The notes below the pieces were generated by a model. The model was not told the origin of the DNA, made no database searches, and saw only the letters and a list, made by a program, of their open reading frames with translations. Positions 55,115 to 64,000 of a DNA stretch of 64,000 nucleotides are shown here, piece by piece. A program made the position numbers and the translations under genes. The stretch is from Epilithonimonas mollis (GTDB lineage Bacteria > Bacteroidota > Bacteroidia > Flavobacteriales > Weeksellaceae), in NCBI RefSeq assembly GCF_900142325.1, contig NZ_FRAM01000002.1, positions 930,001-994,000 of the forward strand. Reading direction: 5' to 3'. Positions within the stretch are counted from its first letter, which is position 1. Each line of letters opens with the position of its first letter.

Positions 55115-55516
55115 ATGATGCCATTATTATCCCAGATAATTCATTTATTTCTCATTGCCGTTCCGGTGGCGTGTATTGCCTGGACGGTCACACACGAAGA
55201 AATATTTCGTGAGCCGAGAGAATATTGTCAGAAAATATGTGGAAATACGCAATCTGTCGCAAAAAGAAAATTCTTTTACCTTTTTACTTGCGAATATTGC
55301 TTCAGTCATTATATCAGCATCATCTTTTTGATTATAACAAATTTCCAGCTTTTATATGATGGATGGCGTGGATATTTGCTTACCTTTTTTTCATTGGTGT
55401 GGATTGCCAACTCGTATATGAGCCTGTTCGGCTACCTGAGACAAAGCCTGAAAGTAGAGAAAATCGAGGCTAAGATGAAGGACGAGAATCTCAAAGAAAT
55501 GACTGGCAATCAATAA
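55115..55516 (+). CDS. small membrane protein with a Cys-x2-Cys motif, function unknown
   Basis: The 133-residue protein has about three membrane segments (about 5-27, 60-80 and 85-105). A CEYCFSHY motif near residues 58-65 lies at the edge of the second span; a similar cysteine pair is found in the DUF1360-type membrane proteins, but that is only a tentative likeness. A charged C-terminal tail (KVEKIEAKMKDENLKE) faces the cytoplasm. It follows the EmrAB terminator at 115 bases distance, so it is probably not part of that operon. Confidence 0.6.
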   Translation: MMPLLSQIIHLFLIAVPVACIAWTVTHEEIFREPREYCQKICGNTQSVAKRKFFYLFTCEYCFSHYISIIFLIITNFQLLYDGWRGYLLTFFSLVWIANSYMSLFGYLRQSLKVEKIEAKMKDENLKEMTGNQ

Positions 55517-55614
55517 CTATTCTGATAATGTGCCTTTTTACAACCGAATAATAATAGCTTTTCTAAAAATATCTCAACCTTCAGACTCTCAAACGAGCAA
55601 ATCCTACTACTCAT

Positions 55615-56370
55615 TCAAATCCAATTCAGTTTCGAAGCCAGAGTACAGGCTTCCGTAGTATTAGAAACCCGCATCTTTTCCAGAATATTTTGTCGGTGCC
55701 TGTTCACAGTATTGATGCTGATGAAAAGTATATCTGCAATCTCCTTACTTCGTTTTCCTTGCTGAATCATTTTCAGAATCTCTTTTTCCCGTACCGATAA
55801 GAAATCAGAATTCTCAACCTCGGACTTGTGAATAACTGTTCCATTAGCAGTATTAATAATCATTCCGGTATAATCCGTTGATGGGAAAAAATCAAATTGA
55901 TAAAGACATAACGCCAGTTCTATATTTTGATATTTGGTCTCTGAAAAATAAAACATTCTGTGGAGCAGACATTTTTCACTTTCTTGAATACGAAGTTTAC
56001 TTAAAATAGAATAATCTTTTCTTTTTTCCGAATCTATAGTTTTAATAAACTGAAAGAACTGAAGTTCCAGAATATGTTTTTTTAAAACATCATCTGGATT
56101 CAGAATTTCAAAAAGTTCTTCTTCCCAAATACTTTCGATTTCCAGAGCATTCTGATTTTTAAAAATATGGAGTTGCTGAGCGATGTTGCCGGAGTAGATG
56201 TAGCTTTTATTATTTTTAAAATCACTAAGGATTGCGATTCCGTTTTCCAACATTGCGAAATTGATAGCCATTTTTTTGCATTGGTCAAGCTGGAGTTGTT
56301 CGCTTTCAGTTTCTGAAAGGAAATCCTGTTTTAGTAAAGTATTGCCAAGATCATATTGGATATCTTTCAT
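55615..56370 (-). CDS. LuxR-type transcriptional regulator with sensory N-terminal part
   Basis: The 251-residue protein has a poorly conserved N-terminal region (about 1-175, perhaps a PAS-like sensor) and a clear C-terminal LuxR HTH (about 188-251: LSVREKEILKMIQQGKRSKEIADILFISINTVNRHRQNILEKM). The first part has no receiver or kinase motif. It is on the minus strand between the CxxC protein and the acetyltransferase and divergent from the latter. Targets are unknown. Confidence 0.82.
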   Translation of the reverse strand: MKDIQYDLGNTLLKQDFLSETESEQLQLDQCKKMAINFAMLENGIAILSDFKNNKSYIYSGNIAQQLHIFKNQNALEIESIWEEELFEILNPDDVLKKHILELQFFQFIKTIDSEKRKDYSILSKLRIQESEKCLLHRMFYFSETKYQNIELALCLYQFDFFPSTDYTGMIINTANGTVIHKSEVENSDFLSVREKEILKMIQQGKRSKEIADILFISINTVNRHRQNILEKMRVSNTTEACTLASKLNWI

Positions 56371-56446
56371 TCAAAATGGTTATTAATCAGTATTGATAAT
56401 GCATGGCAAAGCCATTATTTTTGTTTTGTCATAATGTAAAAGTACA

Positions 56447-57007
56447 ATGAATAATCTGAACGAAAAAGAGAAAATGCTCTCCGGCGAATTGTATGATGCG
56501 AATAATGCAGCGCTGGTAGAGGAAAGACAGCGAAGTAAGGATATGTGCTTTCGGTACAATCAGATTCAGCCAACCAGAATGAAAGAACGAAAAGGTGTTA
56601 TCAAAACGCTTTTTGGCAAAACAGGGAAGATGTTTCTGATAGAGCAGCCTTTCTACTGTGATTATGGTTACAACATAGAAATTGGTGAAAACTTCTACAC
56701 CAATGTTAATGTCGTGATTCTCGATTGTGCCAAAGTAACTTTTGGAGACAATGTTTTCATTGCTCCAAACTGCGGATTCTACACAGCCGGACATCCACTG
56801 GATGCGGAAACAAGAAACAAAGGTCTTGAATATGCAAAGCCAATAACCGTTGGTAATAACGTTTGGATCGGCGCCGGCTGCACGATTCTGCCAGGAGTAT
56901 CCATTGGAGATAATGCAGTCATTGGCGCAGGAAGCGTTGTTGTAAAAGATATTCCTGCCAATGTTCTGGCTGTTGGAAATCCTTGTAAGGTTATTAAAGA
57001 AATTTAG
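56447..57007 (+). CDS. sugar O-acetyltransferase (Maa/NodL type)
   Basis: The 186-residue protein belongs to the left-handed beta-helix trimer family: N-terminal MLSGELYDANNAALVEERQRSKDM (Mac domain), hexapeptide repeats (about 60-180), and catalytic His in AGHPLDAETR. It transfers acetyl from acetyl-CoA to a sugar such as maltose or galactose. No other sugar genes are near. Confidence 0.92.
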   Translation: MNNLNEKEKMLSGELYDANNAALVEERQRSKDMCFRYNQIQPTRMKERKGVIKTLFGKTGKMFLIEQPFYCDYGYNIEIGENFYTNVNVVILDCAKVTFGDNVFIAPNCGFYTAGHPLDAETRNKGLEYAKPITVGNNVWIGAGCTILPGVSIGDNAVIGAGSVVVKDIPANVLAVGNPCKVIKEI

Positions 57008-57014
57008 TTTTGTT

Positions 57015-57076
57015 CTCGCAGATTGTACTGATTTTGCAGATTGGAAAAAATCAGCACAATCTGATAAATCAACGAG
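57015..57076. repeat. long imperfect hairpin repeat
   Basis: Three nested stems pair 57015-57018 with 57073-57076, CAGATTGT (57019-57026) with ACAATCTG (57056-57063), and CTGATTTT (57028-57035) with AAAATCAG (57047-57054). It resembles a dispersed flavobacterial repeat with GCAGATT units. It lies between the acetyltransferase and the DUF1349-like gene. Confidence 0.65.
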
Positions 57077-57106
57077 AGTTTATTTTTTAATATTTAAATC
57101 AACAAA

Positions 57107-57754
57107 ATGAAAAATATAATATTTACGTCTTTTATAATTTTGTCGGCTTTTAAAGGAATAAAAGCACAATCTTTAGAAAAAATGACCTGGTTTAATGAAC
57201 CTTCACAATGGGAAATCAAAGACAAAAAACTCACAATGACTGTCACACCGCAGAGCGATTACTGGAGAATATCACATTACGGTTTCACAGTAGATGATGC
57301 ACCATTTTATTACAATACTTACGGCGGAGAGTTCGAAGCCAAAGTCAAAATCACAGGTGATTACAAAGCACGGTTTGACCAGACTGGAATAATGCTGAGA
57401 ATCGATGAGCAGAATTACATTAAAGCCGGCGTTGAATTTGTGGATGGTAAGTTTAATCTCAGCACTGTAGTTACGCACAAAACCAGTGATTGGAGCGTCA
57501 TCGTTCTGGAGAAAACGCCACCATTTGTCTGGATCAAGGCTGTAAGAAGATTGGACGCAGTAGAGATTTTCTATTCATTCGATGATAAAGATTATGTTTT
57601 GATGCGCAATGCTAATTTTCAGGATAACACGCCTGTTCAGGTCGGTTTTATGGGCGCAAGTCCGGATGGAAATGGTTTCAAAGCGACGTTTGAAAACTTC
57701 TCTGTCAAGCATCTTCCGGACCAGCGGAGATTAGATTGGTTGAAGAAGAATTAA
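57107..57754 (+). CDS. secreted DUF1349-like protein
   Basis: The 215-residue protein has a signal peptide (IIFTSFIILSAFKGIKAQ) and a DUF1349-type jelly-roll domain (about 25-205: MTWFNEPSQWEIKDKKLTMTV, GEFEAKVKITGDYKARFDQTGIMLRID, VGFMGASPDGNGFKATFENF). This fold resembles concanavalin-like lectin/glucanase domains and may bind a sugar; the E. coli homologue is cytoplasmic, so a secreted form is less usual. Function is inferred. Confidence 0.82.
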   Translation: MKNIIFTSFIILSAFKGIKAQSLEKMTWFNEPSQWEIKDKKLTMTVTPQSDYWRISHYGFTVDDAPFYYNTYGGEFEAKVKITGDYKARFDQTGIMLRIDEQNYIKAGVEFVDGKFNLSTVVTHKTSDWSVIVLEKTPPFVWIKAVRRLDAVEIFYSFDDKDYVLMRNANFQDNTPVQVGFMGASPDGNGFKATFENFSVKHLPDQRRLDWLKKN

Positions 57755-57761
57755 TTGTGAT

Positions 57762-57812
57762 AACCACAAAAGTCACAAAAGACTTAATTATCCTTTTGTG
57801 ACTTTTGTGGTT
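57762..57812. terminator. perfect 20-bp stem terminator between DUF1349 gene and ligA
   Basis: Twenty-base arms (57762-57781 / 57793-57812), each with an internal duplication of CACAAAAG, and an 11-base loop. It lies between two convergent genes. Confidence 0.8.
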
Positions 57813-57827
57813 TAATAGCTTGCAGTT

Positions 57828-59903
<2,076 letters not shown>

Positions 59904-60046
59904 TCATAAAAATAAAACCACTTAGTCACATAGTATGAACTTCTTTCAGCTTTGCTAAGTTTTACGCCTTTGTGAACTTTAAAAGAGTTTAAATAATATA
60001 AAAAATCTTTGCGGACTTTGTGTTCAAATTTATTCAATATTAAAAA

Positions 60047-60787
60047 ATGAAAAAAGTATTTTGCATTTTATCCCTCACCACGATTATGTTAATTAACGCT
60101 CAAACCCAAATCATAGCTCACCGCGGCTTTTGGAATACACAGCCAAAAACGTCTGAAAACTCTATCAAAGCTTTAGAAAATGCGCAGAAACTGAAAGTTT
60201 ACGGTTCCGAATTTGATGTTCATATGACAAAGGATGGAAAGTTGGTTATCAATCACGATGAACATCATGGAACAATGGAAATCTCTGAATCCAATTTTTC
60301 TGATCTGAAAAAACTGAAATTATCCAACGGTGAAGAATTACCAACCTTGAGAGATTATCTGAAACAGGGCAAAAAAGACAAAGAAGTCCGCCTCATTATA
60401 GAAATCAAACCGACTAAATCCAAGGAACGCGAAAACCAAATCGTTACCAAAGTTCTGAAAACGGTCAAGGAACTTGGTCTCGACAATCAAAGCGATTATA
60501 TATCGTTCAGTCTTAATATTTGCAAAGAAATCAAGAAACAAAATCCTGCTGCAAAAGTCCAATATTTGGAAGGCAATCTTTCGCCTCAACAAATCAAAGC
60601 CGAAGGCCTGAACGGCTTGGATTATCACTACAGTGTTTTCGAAAAAAATCCTACCTGGATTTCGGAAGCTAATTCTTTAGGATTAATAACCAATACTTGG
60701 ACTGTGAATGATGCCAAAGTATATGAAGATCTCAAAAATCAAGGCATTAAATTTATTACGACAAACATTCCTGACCAATTGAAATAA
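60047..60787 (+). CDS. secreted glycerophosphodiester phosphodiesterase
   Basis: The 246-residue protein has a signal peptide (VFCILSLTTIMLINAQ) and a GDPD TIM barrel: HRG (H25, R26), E55, D57 and H70 in MTKDGKLVINHDE are the catalytic and metal-binding residues. It cleaves glycerophosphodiesters into glycerol-3-phosphate and alcohols in the periplasm. It seems monocistronic; the following gap holds a promoter and operator-like site. Confidence 0.9.
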   Translation: MKKVFCILSLTTIMLINAQTQIIAHRGFWNTQPKTSENSIKALENAQKLKVYGSEFDVHMTKDGKLVINHDEHHGTMEISESNFSDLKKLKLSNGEELPTLRDYLKQGKKDKEVRLIIEIKPTKSKERENQIVTKVLKTVKELGLDNQSDYISFSLNICKEIKKQNPAAKVQYLEGNLSPQQIKAEGLNGLDYHYSVFEKNPTWISEANSLGLITNTWTVNDAKVYEDLKNQGIKFITTNIPDQLK

Positions 60788-60883
60788 TATCAATAGGAAT
60801 GGAATAAAGCCAGACGCAATTAAATCTAATCGAATTTCTCAATGATAAACTTGTGTTAAATCATAATATATTATTCTATTGTT

Positions 60884-60905
60884 AAACAATCGTTTGGTAA
60901 ATTTG
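60884..60905 (+). promoter_or_regulatory. promoter of the SDR gene with operator-like palindrome
   Basis: AAAC-AATC-GTTT (60884-60895) lies just upstream of the -7 box TAAATTTG (60898-60905). A TTG at 60879-60881 gives a short 16-base spacer, so the -33 box is unsure. The AAAC/GTTT half-sites are also the core of the TetR operator at 50180-50199. Confidence 0.5.
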
Positions 60906-60931
60906 CACTTCGAAATTTAATGAAACAGATT

Positions 60932-61645
60932 ATGAATTTAAAAGGTAAAAATGCTATTATCACAGGAGGAGGTAGAGGTCTTGGAAAGGCTGTAGCATTG
61001 GCTTTAGCAAACGAAGGCGTTAATATTGGAATCACAGGAAGAAACGAAAATTATCTTAAAATAACTGCAAATGAACTGAGACAAACCGGTGTCAAAGTAG
61101 CTTACGCAGTCTTCAGCGTCGATAACGAATTGGAAGTAAAAGCCGGAATCGAATCTTTGGCGAATGAATTAGGCGGAATCGACATTCTGGTTAATAATGC
61201 CGGAATTGGTGACTTCGGAAGTATCGAAGAAATGGCTTCTGACGTTTGGGAACAAGTCATCAAGACCAATCTTTTCGGCGTTTACTACACCGCCAAAGCC
61301 GTTTATCCGTTTTTGAAAGAAAAAGGTCAGGGCGATGTTATTAATGTCGCTTCCACAGCGGGACTGAAAGGCGGTCCCAATATGTCGGCTTATGCAGCTT
61401 CCAAAGCAGCGGTAATTTCCCTTTCGCAATCAATGATGGCAGAATGGAGAAAACAGAATATTCGGGTGATAACATTAACGCCAAGTACCATTGCTTCTGA
61501 TATGAGCATCAACGGCGGTTTGACGGACGGTAACCCGGACAAAGTTCTCCAGCCGGAAGATTTCGCAGAATGGGTGAGAGATATTCTGAAAATGAACCGC
61601 AGGGCAATGATTGCCAACGCCTCTATTTTCTCGACCAATCCTTAG
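60932..61645 (+). CDS. 3-ketoacyl-ACP reductase-like SDR
   Basis: ATG 60932 (MNLKGKNAIITGGGRGLGKA) matches the family start; ATG 60920 would add four residues. The 237-residue protein has the NAD(P) motif TGGGRGLG, NNAG, and the catalytic S-YAASK motif (NMSAYAASKAA). It reduces a 3-keto group, possibly on acyl-ACP, but it is not next to other fab genes, so its substrate is unsure. A dispersed repeat element begins 8 bases after its stop. Confidence 0.88.
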   Translation: MNLKGKNAIITGGGRGLGKAVALALANEGVNIGITGRNENYLKITANELRQTGVKVAYAVFSVDNELEVKAGIESLANELGGIDILVNNAGIGDFGSIEEMASDVWEQVIKTNLFGVYYTAKAVYPFLKEKGQGDVINVASTAGLKGGPNMSAYAASKAAVISLSQSMMAEWRKQNIRVITLTPSTIASDMSINGGLTDGNPDKVLQPEDFAEWVRDILKMNRRAMIANASIFSTNP

Positions 61646-61653
61646 AATAATAA

Positions 61654-61763
61654 TTTGGGCAGCTTAATCCGCCTTCCGCTCTCAATCTTTTTTGCAGGAC
61701 GATTTCAGTTTCAATAGAACTTGAAGTACACGCAAAAAAGGATTTCCGCTCAAGTCGGGCTGC
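61654..61763 (+). repeat. dispersed 110-118 nt palindromic element, copy A
   Basis: Opens with a 28-base box (61654-61681), which matches copy B (20657-20684) with one difference, and closes with CAAGTCGGGCTGC (61751-61763). An internal stem CTTTTTTGC/GCAAAAAAG (61687-61695 / 61732-61740) corresponds to the different stem of copy B. It starts 8 bases after an SDR stop, in the same orientation as in copy B. Confidence 0.7.
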
Positions 61764-61901
61764 AGCTTCGCCATAAAAGAAGATTAGTCTTCAAATATAA
61801 TATTTGTCATTCCATAGGAATCTAAACATCGTTTGGTTTTTTATAGAATGACATTTTTATTTCATATTAAATCCGGAAAATCAGCCACATCAGCGAGATT
61901 T

Positions 61902-62094
61902 TTAACAGGTCGCTCCTCCGGAGCTTTAATTTTTATAACAATTCTTAGCTATTAACAGTTCTGCTCCTCTGGAGCTTTTATAAAACTATTATCTTCTATT
62001 AACAAATCACTTCGAATCGAACTGTAATTAATCCCATCGGGATTTACTGTTAATAGAAAAAATATGAAGCTCAAATAACAAGCTCCGTAGGAGC
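61902..62094. repeat. cluster of 13-nt hairpins with TATTAACAG boxes
   Basis: Four 13-nt palindromes occur here: GCTCCTCCGGAGC (61912-61924), GCTCCTCTGGAGC (61963-61975), ATCCCATCGGGAT (62031-62043) and GCTCCGTAGGAGC (62082-62094). CTATTAACAG or its complement stands 3-4 bases before two of them (61949-61958; 62047-62056). The same units are found at 28216-28351. With the copy A element these fill most of the 558-base gap before the M28 gene; no gene is seen there. Confidence 0.75.
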
Positions 62095-62203
62095 GACCTG
62101 CCGTTTTATCCAATAAACATTGAAATCGTTAATCTGTTTTATACGTTTTTATTGGGCAACAATGATTCATAATCTTTATCTTTATCGGAATCAAATAAAA
62201 GAT

Positions 62204-63772
62204 ATGAAGAGAAACTCATTTTTAACAATGTCTGCAGTTTTCTTTGCTGCTCAAATTACTTTAGTCAATGCACAATCCAAACCTGAAGAAAAGCTCAATC
62301 CCATCGTTCAGAATTTTGTGAATGAAGCCAACAATAATTCTCAACTGGAAGATATGGCTTTCGAACTGTTGGACGGCATCGGACCGAGATTGGTCGGGAC
62401 ACCTGAAATGTTTGCTGCCAACAATTACACCGCCGACAAACTGAAATCCTGGGGAATTGATGCGAATCTTCAGCAATTCGGAACGTGGAAAGGATGGCAG
62501 CGTGGAACAACGCACATAGACATGGTTTATCCAAGAACCAAAACCCTATCCGCAACACAACTGGCTTGGAGTCCGGCTACCAAAAAAGCGGTAGAAGCAG
62601 AAGTGGTCATTCTCCCAAAAGTGTCTTCCAAAGCCGAATTTGATAAATGGTTACCATCCGTAAAAGGCAAAATTGTTTTAATGGCGCAATATCAGAAAAT
62701 CGGACGTTCTGATGAGCAAATCAAAGAATTTGCAACACCGGAATTATATGAAAAGCTGAAAGCTGAAAAAGAACAGGCGAGAAAAGATTTCGCAGATTAT
62801 ATCAAGAATATTGGCTACGATAATACCACCTTACCCGAGGCTTTAGAAAAATCTGGAGCTGCAGGCATTGCCATTTCCAACTGGACAGGAATCCATAGTA
62901 CCAATCGAATTTTCGGCGCCAAAACAAAATCGATTCCGATGTTCGATATCGATTTGGAAGATTACGGAATGTTGTACCGAATGGCGGAAAAAGGTTTGAA
63001 ACCGAGAATCAAAGTAGATGCACAATCCAAATTCCTTCCGGAAGCCAAATCCTTCAACACCATCGGGATGATAAAAGGTTCAGAAAAACCTGACGAATAT
63101 GTGATTCTCTCCGCACACCTCGATTCGTGGGACGGCGCACAAGGTGCGACTGATAATGGAACGGGAACGCTGACCATGCTGGAAACAATGAGAATCCTGA
63201 AAAAATATTATCTTAACCCAAAAAGAACCATCATAATAGGACTTTGGGGAAGCGAGGAGCAAGGCCTTAACGGTTCCAGAAGCTTCGTTGCAGACAATCC
63301 GGAAATCATTAAAGGCGTCCAGGCAGTTTTCAATCAGGACAACGGAACGGGCAGAGTGGTGGATATCAGCGGACAGGGTTTCAAAGATTCGTATGCCTAC
63401 ATCGGAAGATGGCTGGATGCAGCACCTAAAAAAGTGAAAGACCAGATCAAATCCACTTTCCCGGGAATACCTGGCGGTGGCGGTTCTGACCATGCTTCTT
63501 TCGTAGCAGCTGGCGTTCCGGGGTTCTCTTTGAGCTCGCTGAACTGGGGTTATTTCGGTTACACCTGGCACACGACAAAAGATACATACGACAAGATTGT
63601 TTTTGATGAACTGAAAAATAATGTGATTCTGACCGCCACTTTGGTATATATGGCGTCTGAAGATCCGGAATTTGTAAGCAGAGAAAAACGCCTGATGCCG
63701 AATGATGACAAAGGCAACGCTGTCAAATGGCCTGAAGTGAAAGATCCGAAAAGAAGCAGTAAGGATTATTAA
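62204..63772 (+). CDS. secreted M28-family metallopeptidase
   Basis: ATG 62204 gives 522 residues with a signal peptide (KRNSFLTMSAVFFAAQITLVNAQ); the longer open frame (from TTG 62120) would hide it. A PA-domain-like region precedes the M28 catalytic domain, with metal ligands H305 and D317 in HLDSWDG/GATDNG, catalytic pair E351-E352 in WGSEEQG, D in NQDNGTG and a late His in HTTKDTYDK. It is an aminopeptidase-like zinc enzyme in the periplasm or outside. A strong terminator follows. Confidence 0.9.
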   Translation: MKRNSFLTMSAVFFAAQITLVNAQSKPEEKLNPIVQNFVNEANNNSQLEDMAFELLDGIGPRLVGTPEMFAANNYTADKLKSWGIDANLQQFGTWKGWQRGTTHIDMVYPRTKTLSATQLAWSPATKKAVEAEVVILPKVSSKAEFDKWLPSVKGKIVLMAQYQKIGRSDEQIKEFATPELYEKLKAEKEQARKDFADYIKNIGYDNTTLPEALEKSGAAGIAISNWTGIHSTNRIFGAKTKSIPMFDIDLEDYGMLYRMAEKGLKPRIKVDAQSKFLPEAKSFNTIGMIKGSEKPDEYVILSAHLDSWDGAQGATDNGTGTLTMLETMRILKKYYLNPKRTIIIGLWGSEEQGLNGSRSFVADNPEIIKGVQAVFNQDNGTGRVVDISGQGFKDSYAYIGRWLDAAPKKVKDQIKSTFPGIPGGGGSDHASFVAAGVPGFSLSSLNWGYFGYTWHTTKDTYDKIVFDELKNNVILTATLVYMASEDPEFVSREKRLMPNDDKGNAVKWPEVKDPKRSSKDY

Positions 63773-63827
63773 GTGGTACGAAATAAGAAGTAAGAAATGC
63801 GAGCTTCTGATTCTTAGTTTATCGATA

Positions 63828-63855
63828 AAAAAAGCGACAGTTATGTCGCTTTTTT
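63828..63855. terminator. terminator between M28 gene and Tex gene
   Basis: Stem AAAAAAGCGACA/TGTCGCTTTTTT (63828-63839 / 63844-63855) with loop GTTA and T/A runs on both sides; serves two convergent genes. Confidence 0.8.
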
Positions 63856-63857
63856 AT

Positions 63858-64000
63858 TTACAGTATCATACTCAGCTGTATTCTTTTCCTCGCCTCATCT
63901 ACTTCCGTCACTTTCACCTGGACATGCTGATGTAGCTTCACCACCTCATTCACATCAGAGACAAAGCCGTCTTTCAGCTGCGAGATATGCACCAGACCAC
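63858..64000 (-). CDS. tex: C-terminal end of a Tex-type S1 RNA-binding protein (5' end outside window)
   Basis: The minus-strand frame reads [20 protein letters not shown] and ends RIQLSMIL followed by TAA at 63860-63858. This is the C-terminal S1 domain of Tex-like transcription accessory proteins (DGLVHISQL ... [16 protein letters not shown]). Only the last 47 residues are inside the window, so Tex is favoured over other S1 proteins only by the typical ending. It shares the terminator with the M28 gene. Confidence 0.75.
   Translation of the reverse strand, partial: GLVHISQLKDGFVSDVNEVVKLHQHVQVKVTEVDEARKRIQLSMIL

Noticed and set aside
55015-55212. 65-residue frame over the EmrAB terminator and start of the CxxC gene
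   Set aside because: It begins in the terminator stem and overlaps the CxxC protein in another frame; it looks like a shadow.
61902-62094. Regular repeats resembling a CRISPR array
   Set aside because: The repeats are 13-nt hairpins with irregular spacing and changing arms; no constant repeat-spacer pattern or cas genes are present.

Overview
The window reads as chromosome of a Flavobacteriia member (Bacteroidota), most likely the Chryseobacterium / Epilithonimonas group. The evidence is AT-rich DNA, promoters with TAnnTTTG -7 boxes, TTG and GTG starts without clear Shine-Dalgarno sites, type IX secretion genes (porV, porU, gldJ) and two cargo proteins with C-terminal sorting domains. No rRNA, tRNA, CRISPR array, prophage, transposase or defence locus was seen. 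Both ends cut genes: tamB on the left and a Tex-type S1 protein on the right.

Layout. 0-9.9 kb: tamB end, an Lrp regulator, a small membrane protein, a possible mini-transcript with an 18-codon ORF, a TPR-LuxR sensor, ACP phosphodiesterase, radA with an AT-rich secreted-protein gene just upstream, and a SlyD-like isomerase. 10-24 kb: secreted M4 protease, pepD, a lipoprotein, a YiaA-like protein, ahcY, a HugZ-like protein, a membrane protein-thioesterase-fabF operon, an SDR/TetR pair with two matching operators, and an ELWxxDGT-repeat T9SS cargo. 24-36 kb: a TPR/AraC-type regulator overlapping a TPR partner without HTH, a complete RND efflux operon with a small upstream membrane protein, a 4'-phosphopantetheinyl transferase and an FUSC transporter. 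36-49 kb: porV-porU, divergent gldJ-murF, NUDIX, SRPBCC, and an outer-membrane protein-lptC-anmK operon. 49-64 kb: holB, a TetR-TolC-EmrA-EmrB operon with its own operator, a CxxC membrane protein, a LuxR regulator, sugar acetyltransferase, DUF1349-like protein, ligA, glycerophosphodiesterase, an SDR, an M28 peptidase and the Tex end.

How parts work together. PorU and PorV form the outer-membrane signal-peptidase module that would process the two CTD cargo proteins; GldJ belongs to the same machinery. Two independent three-part efflux systems (RND and EmrAB type) are encoded about 20 kb apart. Envelope genes (tamB, lptC, murF, anmK, holB-neighbour OMP) are typical housekeeping.

The least explained DNA is intergenic: several families of palindromic repeats. 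The most notable are a 110-118 nt element found twice, each time in the same orientation just after the stop of an SDR gene, and a set of seven 13-nt hairpins whose arms vary but keep pairing. Most genes are ordinary; no large new gene system is evident, and the points worth checking are the small transcript at 5 kb, the insertion upstream of radA, the repeat families and the operators.
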